Origin: an uncultured Collinsella sp.
GTDB taxonomy: Bacteria; Actinomycetota; Coriobacteriia; Coriobacteriales; Coriobacteriaceae
DNA length: 19,598 nt
Direction of reading: 5' to 3'
NCBI GenBank assembly: GCA_900757615.1
Contig: CAAEON010000007.1
Coordinates: 1-19,598, forward strand
Position numbers and translations under genes: made by a program. The notes beneath the pieces were generated by a model. The model saw only the letters and a list, made by a program, of their open reading frames with translations, was not told the DNA's origin and searched no databases. Within the stretch, counting starts at the first letter, position 1. Every line of letters begins with the position of its first letter. Positions 1-7,400 of this stretch are shown piece by piece.

Positions 1-13
1 TGTTGCCTCTCTC

Positions 14-37
14 GTGGGCGCCAGGCAAGACGCCCAC
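14..37 (+). other. Stem-loop ahead of the first terminator
   Basis: GTGGGCG at 14-20 pairs perfectly with CGCCCAC at 31-37 across a 10-nt loop. It lies 20 bases upstream of a strong terminator, so it is probably part of the 3' untranslated tail of a rightward gene that ends outside the window. No reading frame can be assigned to bases 1-56. Confidence 0.4.
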
Positions 38-56
38 AAACTAGCCTCTCTTCATG

Positions 57-89
57 AGCCCCGCAGTCCGCTCCGGCTGCGGGGCTTTT
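57..89 (+). terminator. Rho-independent terminator of an upstream gene
   Basis: A perfect 10-bp stem (AGCCCCGCAG at 57-66 with CTGCGGGGCT at 77-86) encloses a 10-nt loop and is followed by a short T run. The reverse strand has no T run after the stem, so it acts rightward, ending a transcript that begins before the window. Confidence 0.85.
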
Positions 90-113
90 GCTATTCACCT
101 AGTCATTGGGGAC

Positions 114-167
114 AAACCCGGCACTTGGGGACGGTCCTTTCCTGCCGGCAGCTTGGGACAGTCCTTA
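114..167. repeat. 54-bp intergenic repeat R2, copy A
   Basis: This 54-bp block matches 6071-6124 without gaps at 50 of 54 positions by hand alignment. It begins AAACCCGGCACTTGGGGAC and ends CAGTCCTTA. It contains the same GGGGAC core as the neighbouring R1 repeats, so R1 and R2 are probably parts of one mobile or amplified intergenic family. Confidence 0.8.
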
Positions 168-168
168 A

Positions 169-252
169 TAGTCATTGGGGACGTTCTTAAACGACTAGTC
201 AAACAAGAACGTCCCCAATGACTACTCATTTAAGTCTGTCCCCAATGACTGC
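169..252. repeat. Palindromic GGGGAC repeat R1, copy A (REPIN-like)
   Basis: The left arm at 169-188 and right arm at 205-224 form a perfect 20-bp inverted repeat around a 16-nt spacer that itself contains the palindrome GACTAGTC (193-200). The arms carry GTCATTGGGGACGTTCTT and its complement. A third, divergent GGGGAC unit in inverted sense follows at 228-252 (ATTTAAGTCTGTCCCCAATG). A shortened relative lies at 6014-6068 and a fragment at 6343-6370. Paired, inverted GGGGAC motifs resemble REP/REPIN elements mobilised in trans by RAYT transposases; that link is an inference, as no transposase gene is in the window. Confidence 0.8.
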
Positions 253-344
253 ACAATGGCTGGGAAGGCGCATCCCACACCGACGCATTGCCTTCGGGCC
301 CTTTCCCCAGGCTCTCCATAGCTCAGCTGAACTCCCCGCAACCT

Positions 345-362
345 GTTCCGGGTTGGCGGAAC
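345..362. promoter_or_regulatory. Inverted repeat upstream of the PTS operon, candidate operator
   Basis: GTTCCG (345-350) and CGGAAC (357-362) form a perfect 6-bp dyad around 6 bases, about 60 bases ahead of the regulator start. A poor -10-like TAGACT at 396-401 follows. A self-binding site for the PRD regulator would fit this place, but the promoter elements are weak and the call is tentative. Bases 253-344 show nothing else beyond GC-rich spacer. Confidence 0.25.
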
Positions 363-424
363 GAGCGCGACGTGGAGTGTCATTCTTTACCGCGTTAGAC
401 TAGACGCAGGGAAAGGAGGAGGAC

Positions 425-2320
425 ATGGATGCTCGCGTCAAGCAGCTTGTAAATATGATCGAGGACGCTCAGCCTGTCGCTGTCGCGGTACTTGCCAAGC
501 GTCTCGAGGTAAGCGAGCGCGCCGTGAGAAACTATATCCATCGCGCAAACGACAACCTTGCAGGGGTTGCACGCATCGTTGGCAGCAAGGGGCAGTATCG
601 TATCGATGTTGCACGTGCAGATGAGCTTGCTCGCTTGCTAGACGGTGCGGCTCTGGCCCATCCGGGCATTCCTGATACGCGCGACGGCCGTGTGTCCTTC
701 CTTCTTAACGACCTCCTAATGCGGTCCCAGTGGGTGACGATTGAGGAGTATGCGGATTTACTCTACGTTTCGGCGCGGACTCTGTCCAATGACATGCGTC
801 TGGTAGAGCAGAAACTCGCCCAATTTGACTTAGCGCTTGAAAAGCGCCCACGCTACGGAATCCGCGTTGCGGGCGGGGAGTCGCAACGGCGCCTGTGCCT
901 GGCCTCGCTGGTGAGGCCCGTGTTGCCCGACACCGACGATGCAAAGCTCGCCGAGCACCTGCGGGCCATCGCCGCATGTGTGGACGATGCCCTGACGGCC
1001 TCGCCCGTCACGGTGAGCTCGCTGGCATCCCGCAATCTCATCATGCATCTTTACATCGCTCTTGGCCGCATCGAGCAGGGCTGCTATGTCCCAGCTGCAG
1101 AATCGGACGTTCAAAAACTGGAGGGAACGCGCGAATACGCCGCGGCTTTCCAGATTGCCGCAAACATCAAGGATGCCCTGGGCGTGAGCATGCCCCGAGA
1201 AGAGGTTGCCTTTATCGCAATCCATTTGCTCGGCAGGGGCACGGGCGTGCCCGAGAAGGGCTCTGCCGTTATCTCGGACGAGATGTGGGAGATTGCTTCC
1301 GAGATGGTACGTGCGGTCAACGATGAGTTTAGGTTTGACTTTAGCAGCGATCTTGAACTTCGCATGAACCTTGCTCGGCATATTGGCCCTCTGGGTTATC
1401 GCCTTGAATATCACATGCATATGGATAACCCCATGCTGCCCGATATCAAGACGAGGTTTCCGTTGGCCTATTCGATGGCGGCCGGCACCTCGCAGGTACT
1501 CGAGCGTCATTTTGGCAGCCAGCCCTCTGATGAGGAGCTCGGCTACATCGCCATGGCATTTGCCCTGGCCCTCGAGCAGCAAGCCGACCAGCCGCGTCGC
1601 AAACGCATCCTGATCGTGTGCGCCTCGGGAGCGGGAAGCGCCCGTATGCTCGAGCACCAGTACCGCAAGCAGTTTGGTATGTATATCGAGTCGATTGAGA
1701 CATGCGACGTCGCCCGCGTGGGAACGCTCGACTTTTCGCACATCGACTACGTGTTCACAACGGTGCCGCTCAACGTCAAGTTGCCTGTGCCCGTCCGCGA
1801 GGCCGATTTCTTCTTGGAGACGAGCGATGTCAACGCTATCCGCAAGGTGCTGAGTGATGACGCTGCGCAATCGGACTCCCTGAGCGCTTTCTTTAGCCGT
1901 GCCCTGTTCTTCAACCGCGTTGAGGCGTCGTCGAAGCAGGCCGTTCTCCGATATCTCTCCGAGCGCGCCGTCGAGAGCGGCCGTGTCGATGCCCAGTTTG
2001 CCCAAGAGGTTGCCGAGCGCGAGAGCGCGAGTGCCACCTCGTTTGGCAATGGGGTGGCCATGCCCCATGGGATGCATCCTTTGAGCGCCGAGGCCTTTGT
2101 TACCGTGGGCCTGCTCGAACATCCCATTCTTTGGGACGAATACGGCCATGAGGTCGATATCGTCTTTATGGTGTCGTTTGCCCGGTCGGGCGGCGATGAG
2201 GCGCGGATCTTGAGCTCGCTGCTCGCTGAGATCTTTATGGACCGCCAGGGGGTCGAGCGCTTACGCGAGCGCCGGTCCTGGCATGAGCTGATGGCGCTTG
2301 TGCAAGCGCATACGGCTTAA
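425..2320 (+). CDS. PRD-domain, PTS-regulated transcriptional activator (LicR/MtlR type)
   Basis: This is a 631-aa activator of the BglG/LicR class, predicted to switch on the PTS genes behind it according to sugar supply. Domains in order: an HTH_11-like helix-turn-helix at about 5-60; a second Mga-type HTH at about 85-150 (TIEEYADLLYVSARTLSNDM); PRD1 at about 185-275 with histidines H208 and H267; PRD2 at about 295-385 with H319; an EIIB-like domain from about 393 with Cys399 in VCASGAGSA; and an EIIA-like domain at about 490-630 with His548 in AMPHG. In such proteins, phosphorylation by HPr and PTS enzymes sets activity. The second PRD2 histidine appears to be replaced by alanine (A378 in YIAMAFA). 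The ATG at 425 has a strong Shine-Dalgarno (GAAAGGAGGA). It is the first gene of the operon. The exact regulon is inferred from position. Confidence 0.92.
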   Translation: MDARVKQLVNMIEDAQPVAVAVLAKRLEVSERAVRNYIHRANDNLAGVARIVGSKGQYRIDVARADELARLLDGAALAHPGIPDTRDGRVSFLLNDLLMRSQWVTIEEYADLLYVSARTLSNDMRLVEQKLAQFDLALEKRPRYGIRVAGGESQRRLCLASLVRPVLPDTDDAKLAEHLRAIAACVDDALTASPVTVSSLASRNLIMHLYIALGRIEQGCYVPAAESDVQKLEGTREYAAAFQIAANIKDALGVSMPREEVAFIAIHLLGRGTGVPEKGSAVISDEMWEIASEMVRAVNDEFRFDFSSDLELRMNLARHIGPLGYRLEYHMHMDNPMLPDIKTRFPLAYSMAAGTSQVLERHFGSQPSDEELGYIAMAFALALEQQADQPRRKRILIVCASGAGSARMLEHQYRKQFGMYIESIETCDVARVGTLDFSHIDYVFTTVPLNVKLPVPVREADFFLETSDVNAIRKVLSDDAAQSDSLSAFFSRALFFNRVEASSKQAVLRYLSERAVESGRVDAQFAQEVAERESASATSFGNGVAMPHGMHPLSAEAFVTVGLLEHPILWDEYGHEVDIVFMVSFARSGGDEARILSSLLAEIFMDRQGVERLRERRSWHELMALVQAHTA

Positions 2321-2439
2321 GACTTCTTTTGTCGATGACCCTGCCAGTCTACCTGCAATAAACCTCGAGGATTGCGGGCGGGAGATAGGTGTTTCGAATA
2401 TTCAAGTACAAACCAGACATCACGGGAGAGGAGACCGTT

Positions 2440-2766
2440 ATGGACGATCAGGGAACCGAGATGGTTTCGTTTCAGCTGGTCGCTGCAGCGGGAGAGGCAC
2501 GCAGCCTTGCCTTCGAAGCCCTTGAAAAGGCAAAGGCGGGGGATTTTGACGCTGCCACCAAACTCATGAAGCAGTCAAAGGATGCGGGAATCAAGGCTCA
2601 CCACATCCAAACGCAGCTGCTTTCGACCGAGGCGGCGGGCGAGCATCTGTCGGTGGATGTGTTACTGGTCCATGCTCAGGACCACCTCATGTGCTCCATG
2701 CTTGCTCAGGAGCTCGTGCAGGAGCTGATCTGCCTGTATGAGCGCACTGCAGCCAAGAACGCCTAA
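2440..2766 (+). CDS. PTS lactose/cellobiose-family EIIA component
   Basis: This 108-aa cytoplasmic phosphocarrier passes phosphate from HPr to the EIIB encoded next. It is all-helical by family and of normal length. His78 in LLVHAQDHLM falls at the same residue number as the phosphorylated histidine of Lactococcus lactis LacF, and Asp81 matches the metal-binding aspartate of that trimeric enzyme. The ATG at 2440 is chosen because GGAGAGGAG lies just upstream and the protein then has family length; a GTG at 2389 in the same frame would add 17 unlikely residues. It follows the regulator by 119 bases and precedes EIIB by 46. The substrate is a beta-linked disaccharide, probably cellobiose or a relative, judged from the GH1 gene in the operon. 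Confidence 0.93.
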   Translation: MDDQGTEMVSFQLVAAAGEARSLAFEALEKAKAGDFDAATKLMKQSKDAGIKAHHIQTQLLSTEAAGEHLSVDVLLVHAQDHLMCSMLAQELVQELICLYERTAAKNA

Positions 2767-2812
2767 CGGCGTGCGGCGACTATCCAACCAATCAATGCGA
2801 AGGGAATCCCTT

Positions 2813-3106
2813 ATGAAGATCCTTCTTGTTTGCGCAGCTGGCCTGTCTACAAGCATTCTGATGAAGAAACTCGAGAAATACGCGGAGCAAAACGGCATCG
2901 AGCTCGATATCGATGCGGTGGGTATCGGCGAGTATCAGGAGACCTGCGCCGATTATGACGTGCTGCTCTTGGGGCCGCAGGTGTCCTACCAGCTCAACAC
3001 CGTCAAGCAGGGGAGCGGTAAGCCGACCGCGGTCATCCCCGCACAGGACTACGGCATGGGCAACGCCGCCAACGTGCTGGCACTCGCCCAGTCGCTGTTG
3101 GGCTAG
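2813..3106 (+). CDS. PTS lactose/cellobiose-family EIIB component
   Basis: This 97-aa cytoplasmic protein accepts phosphate from EIIA on Cys7 (MKILLVCAAGLSTS) and transfers it to sugar bound by EIIC. The N-terminal beta strand ending in the cysteine, followed by the G-S/T-rich phosphate loop, is typical of the Lac-family EIIB fold. The ATG at 2813 has GAAGGGA seven bases upstream; an in-frame start at 2738 would overlap the EIIA gene and lacks support. The stop codon at 3104-3106 runs straight into the AGGAGG ribosome site of the EIIC gene, so the two are translationally coupled. Confidence 0.94.
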   Translation: MKILLVCAAGLSTSILMKKLEKYAEQNGIELDIDAVGIGEYQETCADYDVLLLGPQVSYQLNTVKQGSGKPTAVIPAQDYGMGNAANVLALAQSLLG

Positions 3107-3115
3107 GAGGCGACC

Positions 3116-4465
3116 ATGGAAAAGTTCATGACCCTGCTTCAGGAAAAACTGACCCCTATTGCCAATTTCTGCGGCACCGAGCGTCACTTTGCCTCCATGC
3201 AAAAGGGCTTTATGAGCGCGATCAGCTTCATCTTGGTCTCTGCCGTCTTTATGATCATCGCCAACCCGCCGGTCACGGCCGACCTGGTGGCGCAGGGCGG
3301 GTTCTGGTCCGTCTTTGGCCCTTGGCTCGATTTTGCCACGGCCAATAAGCTCACGCTGCTCATCCCGTTCAACATGACGATGGGCATACTGTCGGTGATC
3401 GTGACGTTCGCAATCGCCTATAACCTGGCGGGCACCTACAAGATGCCCAAGCTTAACGCCGGTATGACCTCGCTGGTGATGTTCCTGATCGCCGCGGCGC
3501 CGTCGTCCTACTACCAGCTTGCTGATGAGTCCGTGCTCCAGGCGGTCCCCTGCACCTATCTGGGTGCGCAGGGCCTGTTTACCGCCATCATCGTTGCCCT
3601 GGTCTCCGTCGAGGTCACGCGCTTCTGCCAGACCAAGGGCATCACCATCAAGATGCCCGATGGCGTGCCGCCGTTTTTGTCCGAAACCTTTGGCGCCATC
3701 GTGCCTATGCTCGTCAACATCCTCATCTTCTTTGGTGGCAACCTGCTGATCCAGATGATCGATCCCACGCTGTCCATCCCCTCGGTTATCGAGAAGCTGC
3801 TCGCTGCCCCGCTTTCCGTCGCAGTTGACTCTGTGCCCGGCGCACTGCTTATCTGCTTCATGACGCTGCTGTTTTGGTGCTTTGGCGTCCACGGCAACAT
3901 GATCGTGATGCCCATCACCGCCCCGGTCACGCTTGCCGCCTTTGCTGCCAACGCCTCGCTCTACGCTGCTGGGCAGCCGCTTGAGTTCCACCCGGTACTC
4001 ATGTCGATGGTCATCAACCTCATCGGCGGCACGGGCAATACGTTCTCTTTTGTGGCGCTCTGCGCGTTTAAGGCAAAGTCGCAGCAGCTCAAGGCATTTG
4101 GCAAGGCATCGATCGTGCCGAGCTTCTTCCGTATCTCCGAGCCCGCGATCTTTGGCGCACCCATCATCTTCAACCCGATCCTCATGATTCCGTTTGTGCT
4201 GGGCGGTATGATTTCGGCCCTGCTGTATTGGGGTGCAATCTCACTGGGTCTTGTCTCTAACTTCTACATCTTGGTGAGCGGCACGTTCCCCATCTTCGTT
4301 CAGGGCTTTATCCAGTGCCTCGACCCGCGTATCTGGGTATTTACGATCGTTTTGATCGTGGTCATGGCTGTGGTCTGGTACCCGTTCTTTAAGGTGTACG
4401 ACAACCAGCTCCTGGCGCAGGAGCAGGAGAACGCCGCGGCAGCTTCTGCCAAGGATACTGAGTAG
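3116..4465 (+). CDS. PTS lactose/cellobiose-family EIIC permease
   Basis: This 449-aa integral membrane permease carries the sugar across the membrane while EIIB phosphorylates it. Many hydrophobic segments span about 30-430. Family active-site motifs are visible: His259 in CFGVHGN and Glu342 in RISEPAIFGAPI, equivalent to the catalytic-site histidine and glutamate of the ChbC structure. GGTGNTFSF at about 304-312 is also characteristic. Its length is normal for the family. The start at 3116 sits behind an AGGAGG that overlaps the EIIB stop. The C-terminal tail after about 430 is charged and Ala-rich. Together with the preceding EIIA and EIIB it makes a complete Lac-family PTS. Confidence 0.94.
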   Translation: MEKFMTLLQEKLTPIANFCGTERHFASMQKGFMSAISFILVSAVFMIIANPPVTADLVAQGGFWSVFGPWLDFATANKLTLLIPFNMTMGILSVIVTFAIAYNLAGTYKMPKLNAGMTSLVMFLIAAAPSSYYQLADESVLQAVPCTYLGAQGLFTAIIVALVSVEVTRFCQTKGITIKMPDGVPPFLSETFGAIVPMLVNILIFFGGNLLIQMIDPTLSIPSVIEKLLAAPLSVAVDSVPGALLICFMTLLFWCFGVHGNMIVMPITAPVTLAAFAANASLYAAGQPLEFHPVLMSMVINLIGGTGNTFSFVALCAFKAKSQQLKAFGKASIVPSFFRISEPAIFGAPIIFNPILMIPFVLGGMISALLYWGAISLGLVSNFYILVSGTFPIFVQGFIQCLDPRIWVFTIVLIVVMAVVWYPFFKVYDNQLLAQEQENAAAASAKDTE

Positions 4466-4466
4466 C

Positions 4467-5921
4467 ATGGGTTACTTTGACAGAACGTCTGCTGCCGGTA
4501 TGCCCGAGGGCTTTTTGTGGGGCGGCGCGCTCGCTGCCAACCAGGCCGAAGGGGGCTGGAACGAGGGCGGCCGCGGTATGTCGCACTCCGACCTGATTCC
4601 ACAGGGTCCCGACCGCTGGGATGTGATGTTTGGCAGGCAAAAGCCCGTGGATGATCCGGACAGGCTGTATCCATGCCGTTGGGGCAACGACTTCTTCCAT
4701 CATTGGCGCGAGGACGTCGAGCTCTTTGCCGAGATGGGCTTTAAGTGCCTGCGTCTTTCAATTTGTTGGAGCCGTATTTTTCCCACAGGGATGGAGGCCG
4801 AGCCCAACGGTGAGGGCTTGGAGTTTTACCGTCAGGTATTCGAGGCGCTGCGCGAGCACGGAATCGAGCCGCTCGTGACGCTGTCGCACTACGACTATCC
4901 GTTGGCTCTGGTCGAGCGTTATGGTGGATGGCAAAGCCGAGAGATGATCGAGCGGTATGCGCACTACGTCGAGACCGTCGGACGTGCGTACCAGGGCCTC
5001 GTGCGTTATTGGCTCACCTTCAACGAGATCAACAGCGTGGCGCTGTCCTATATCAACGCGGGCGTCACGCTCGAGGATGAGCGTGACCGTGCAGCCGTGA
5101 CCGCGGCGTTCTCGCACCATATGTTTATGGCGAGCGCTCGCGCTGTCGAGATCCTGCACAAGATCGATCCCGCAAACAAGGTGGGTTGCATGATCGCTGC
5201 CGGTGCGACCTATCCGTACCGTTGTGCGCCCGAGGACGTATGGCTTGCGTATGAGGAGGACCGCGGCCGCTACTTCTACACTGACGTGATGGCTGCGGGC
5301 GCCTATCCTACTTGGAAGCTGCGTGCGCTCGAGAAAGAGGGTGTTCACGTGCCCTTTGAGCCGGGCGATACGGAGTATCTGGCCGAGCATACCGTCGACT
5401 TCATTTCGTTCTCGTACTATTGCTCGCGCTTGGTGTGCGCCGATGACCAGGTGATCGCTGAGAAGGCGGAGGGCAACGTGTTCCCGACGCTGCGCAATCC
5501 GTACCTCAAGGATAAAGAGACTGCCTGGAAATGGCAGATCGATGCGCTGGGTTTGCGCGTGACGCTTGCCGGCTACCACGATCGTTACCATCTTCCGCTC
5601 TTTATCGCCGAGAACGGTGTGGGCGGACTCGATGCGCTGGAAGACGGCAAAGTCCACGATGCATATCATATTGATTACCTGCGCAGGCATATTCTTGCGC
5701 TGCGCGATGCAATTGTCGAGGACGGTGTTGACCTGATGGGATACACGCCGTGGGGCTGTATCGATTTGGTGTCTGCCTCGACGGGGCAGATGAAGAAGCG
5801 CTATGGCTTTGTTTATGTTGATGCCGATGATACGGGCAAAGGCACGTTCGATCGCTACCGAAAGGACAGCTTCTGCTGGTATCAAAAGGTCATTGCATCA
5901 AATGGCGAGGACTTGAGTTAA
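4467..5921 (+). CDS. GH1 6-phospho-beta-glucosidase
   Basis: This 484-aa cytoplasmic glycoside hydrolase family 1 enzyme should hydrolyse the phosphorylated disaccharide delivered by the PTS to glucose 6-phosphate plus sugar or aglycone. The acid/base Glu187 lies in TFNEI and the nucleophile Glu382 in IAENGVGG. The phospho-sugar signature Ser438...Lys444-Arg-Tyr446 (STGQMKKRYGF) separates it from plain beta-glucosidases and matches the S/K/Y phosphate clamp of BglA-type enzymes. The GH1 N-terminal motif FLWGGALAANQAEG is at 16-29. The ATG lies one base after the EIIC stop, with only AAGGA about 11 bases upstream, implying coupled translation. It is the last gene before a strong terminator. 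Confidence 0.95.
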   Translation: MGYFDRTSAAGMPEGFLWGGALAANQAEGGWNEGGRGMSHSDLIPQGPDRWDVMFGRQKPVDDPDRLYPCRWGNDFFHHWREDVELFAEMGFKCLRLSICWSRIFPTGMEAEPNGEGLEFYRQVFEALREHGIEPLVTLSHYDYPLALVERYGGWQSREMIERYAHYVETVGRAYQGLVRYWLTFNEINSVALSYINAGVTLEDERDRAAVTAAFSHHMFMASARAVEILHKIDPANKVGCMIAAGATYPYRCAPEDVWLAYEEDRGRYFYTDVMAAGAYPTWKLRALEKEGVHVPFEPGDTEYLAEHTVDFISFSYYCSRLVCADDQVIAEKAEGNVFPTLRNPYLKDKETAWKWQIDALGLRVTLAGYHDRYHLPLFIAENGVGGLDALEDGKVHDAYHIDYLRRHILALRDAIVEDGVDLMGYTPWGCIDLVSASTGQMKKRYGFVYVDADDTGKGTFDRYRKDSFCWYQKVIASNGEDLS

Positions 5922-5937
5922 CCCTTGCAAGCCTGCT

Positions 5938-5971
5938 GCCCCCGTGGCCCGTTTCGGCCGCGGGGGCTTTT
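5938..5971 (+). terminator. Rho-independent terminator of the beta-glucoside PTS operon
   Basis: A 12-bp stem (5938-5949 with 5956-5967, one G-U pair) with a 6-nt loop is followed by TTTT. It starts 17 bases after the glucosidase stop. The flank after the T run (TGTTATTTACCTAGTC) closely resembles that after the terminator at 57-89, where the repeat family also begins. Confidence 0.92.
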
Positions 5972-6013
5972 GTTATTTACCTAGTCCCCGATGAGACCCT
6001 CATTCTGTGGGTA

Positions 6014-6068
6014 GTCATTGGGGACGTTCTTAAAAGACTAGTCATTTAAGTCTGTCCCCAATGACTGC
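6014..6068. repeat. GGGGAC repeat R1, copy B (shortened)
   Basis: This copy matches copy A at 171-200, then jumps directly to the sequence of 228-252. It therefore lacks the 27 bases at 201-227 that hold most of the right arm of the copy A palindrome. The junction lies at ACTAGTC in copy B, against ACTAGTC and ACTACTC in copy A. This looks like a deletion between short near-identical sequences, or like two recombined versions of the element. Confidence 0.8.
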
Positions 6069-6070
6069 GG

Positions 6071-6124
6071 AAACCCGGCACTTGGGGACGTTCCTTTTCT
6101 GCTGGCAGCTTGGAACAGTCCTTA
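6071..6124. repeat. 54-bp intergenic repeat R2, copy B
   Basis: An ungapped relative of 114-167 with four substitutions by hand alignment. Here R2 follows R1, whereas at 114-252 R2 precedes R1, so the modules are arranged in different orders at the two sites. Confidence 0.8.
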
Positions 6125-6145
6125 AAGCCCGCATCAATCAACTGC

Positions 6146-6315
6146 GGAAAGCGCATCCCAGAATGAGCGTCCAACATGGGACATAGTTTCCCTTGAGGGC
6201 CTCAACCGGAAAATGCATCCCGGAATGTTGCCGGAAAGTGGAACGTAGTTTCCCAAACGGGCCGCTAACGGAAAGTGCATCCCGCTATTGAGCTCCAAAA
6301 TGGGATGCGCTTTCC
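6146..6315. repeat. Three tandem 62-bp-period palindromic units
   Basis: Units start at 6146, 6208 and 6270, an exact 62-base period without gaps. Each opens with GGAAAG/A, then two bases and GCATCCC, and closes about 46 bases later with a complementary arm: GGGACATAGTTTCCC (6178-6192), GGAACGTAGTTTCCC (6239-6253) and GGGATGCGCTTTCC (6302-6315). The first and third units can fold into imperfect hairpins of about 14 pairs. No open frame with coding character crosses the array. The function is unknown; it may be a REP-like array or a site for DNA or RNA binding. Confidence 0.75.
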
Positions 6316-6342
6316 GTGTCGGCAGTTCCTGGCAGCCTGGGG

Positions 6343-6370
6343 CTACTCATTTAAGTCTGTCCCCAATGAG
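6343..6370. repeat. Fragment of GGGGAC repeat R1 (copy C)
   Basis: CTACTCATTTAAGTCTGT at 6343-6360 and the following CCCCAATGA repeat the end of copy A (222-248). It is followed by degenerate GAGTGCAATGAGTGCCCAATGACTAG, which abuts the stop codon of the leftward peptidase gene. The 5922-6389 gap therefore consists of one terminator, three repeat pieces and one tandem array, with no gene. Confidence 0.7.
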
Positions 6371-6389
6371 TGCAATGAGTGCCCAATGA

Positions 6390-7391
6390 CTAGTAGTAGG
6401 CCCACATGGCTTCGATTTCGTTGAGGACCTCTACGACGCCCCAGCGGCGGGCGCTGCGGCTGGCCGAGTTGGGGTCGTAGACGCCAATCTGGTTGGCATC
6501 GTCGATGCCGTAGAGCACGATGTAGTGGCCTACGTTGGTAAACGTACCGGGGCGCACTGCGGCGATGACGGGCGCACCCGAGCGAAGTGCTTGGGTAATC
6601 GATTCGCGATCGTTATAGAGCTGTGTTCCGTTGAGCCCCAGCTGCCACGCACCGCCTGTCATAAACGACCACTCGGTGGCACCGGTGGGGGCGTAGTTGC
6701 CGGCTTCGGCCAGTGCGCATATATCGACCGGCGTCTTATCGGTATGGCCGGTCTTAAAGATATAGACCATGGTGAGGCAGGTGGGACCGCAAGCGTTTTC
6801 GCGAATAGTGCCACCGGCATAGGGCAGCTCCGACCATGCGGGGTCAATTTGGTAGATGTGGGGCATGGTGCCGGCCTGCCATTGCGAGCGTGGGGTCGAG
6901 AACGCAAAGGAGTAACCGGGCGCGACGGGAGCTTTAAGCAGCTTGTCCTCGGCAGTGGGCTCAAGACCGGCTGATCCGTGGGAGATACAGGATCCCAAAA
7001 ACACAAAGACGAGGCAGGCGGCGATGGAGCAAAGCGTAAGGCGTAGGCGGCGGGCCGGAAGCGCGTGGCTTGTGGCGAGCGACGCAGGGCGAGGGGCGGA
7101 ATTGCCGCGATCGCGTTGAGGTCGCGAAAAGGAGCGCTTGACGTAGTAGTCGGTCTTACGGCGATCGTAGCGGCGTGGCTACGATGTGTCGATCTGGCGT
7201 TGGCGTGCGCTCGTGCTCACGCGGTCTGACTGCTGCACGGTACGGCTTTGTTGCCGCGAAGAAGCCCCGAGTTGCTCTTGGGGGCGCTGCGGGTTGTCGT
7301 TGTCGGAGGTGCTTCTGGGCGTTGGCGTGGTGCGGCCGGCAAGGCGCACGCTTTGTGGCCGTTGGTCGCCGTCATTGTATCCGTATGCCAT
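6390..7391 (-). pseudogene. C39-like cysteine peptidase, broken by an in-frame amber codon
   Basis: The intact frame would be 333 residues, from an ATG at 7391 with AAGGTG six bases upstream to TAG at 6390-6392, but TAG at 7179-7181 falls at codon 71. Upstream codes for a polar Arg/Ser/Gln/Pro-rich segment (MAYGYNDGDQRPQ...). Downstream continues in the same style, then a membrane segment (LRLTLCSIAACLVFVFLG) and a peptidase C39_2-like domain. That domain has Cys201 in ENACGPTC, His289 in GHYIVLYG and Asp306 in VYDPNS (full-frame numbering). No ATG, GTG or TTG follows the amber until GTG at 7004, which lies inside the hydrophobic segment, so a restart there would leave a 204-residue product with a damaged membrane anchor. 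Likely a recent nonsense mutation or a base-call error. The substrate is unknown. Confidence 0.75.
7179..7181 (-). other. Premature amber codon in the peptidase frame
   Basis: CTA on the plus strand reads as TAG between ...RQRQIDTS and PRRYDRRKTDYY. Both sides share one frame and one compositional style, and the downstream part has no start of its own before 7004. A single-base change from a sense codon would restore the frame. Confidence 0.8.
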
Positions 7392-7400
7392 TCGAATCAC

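Noticed and set aside
218..403. 61-codon rightward ORF before the PTS regulator
   Set aside because: It begins inside the R1 repeat, lacks a ribosome-binding site and has no recognisable protein character.
830..2149. 439-codon leftward ORF opposite the PRD regulator
   Set aside because: It lies wholly within a well-supported gene and has no ribosome site or domain.
6146..6315. CRISPR array
   Set aside because: There are only three units, the arms are diverged palindromes rather than identical repeats, the interiors are related, and no cas gene is present.
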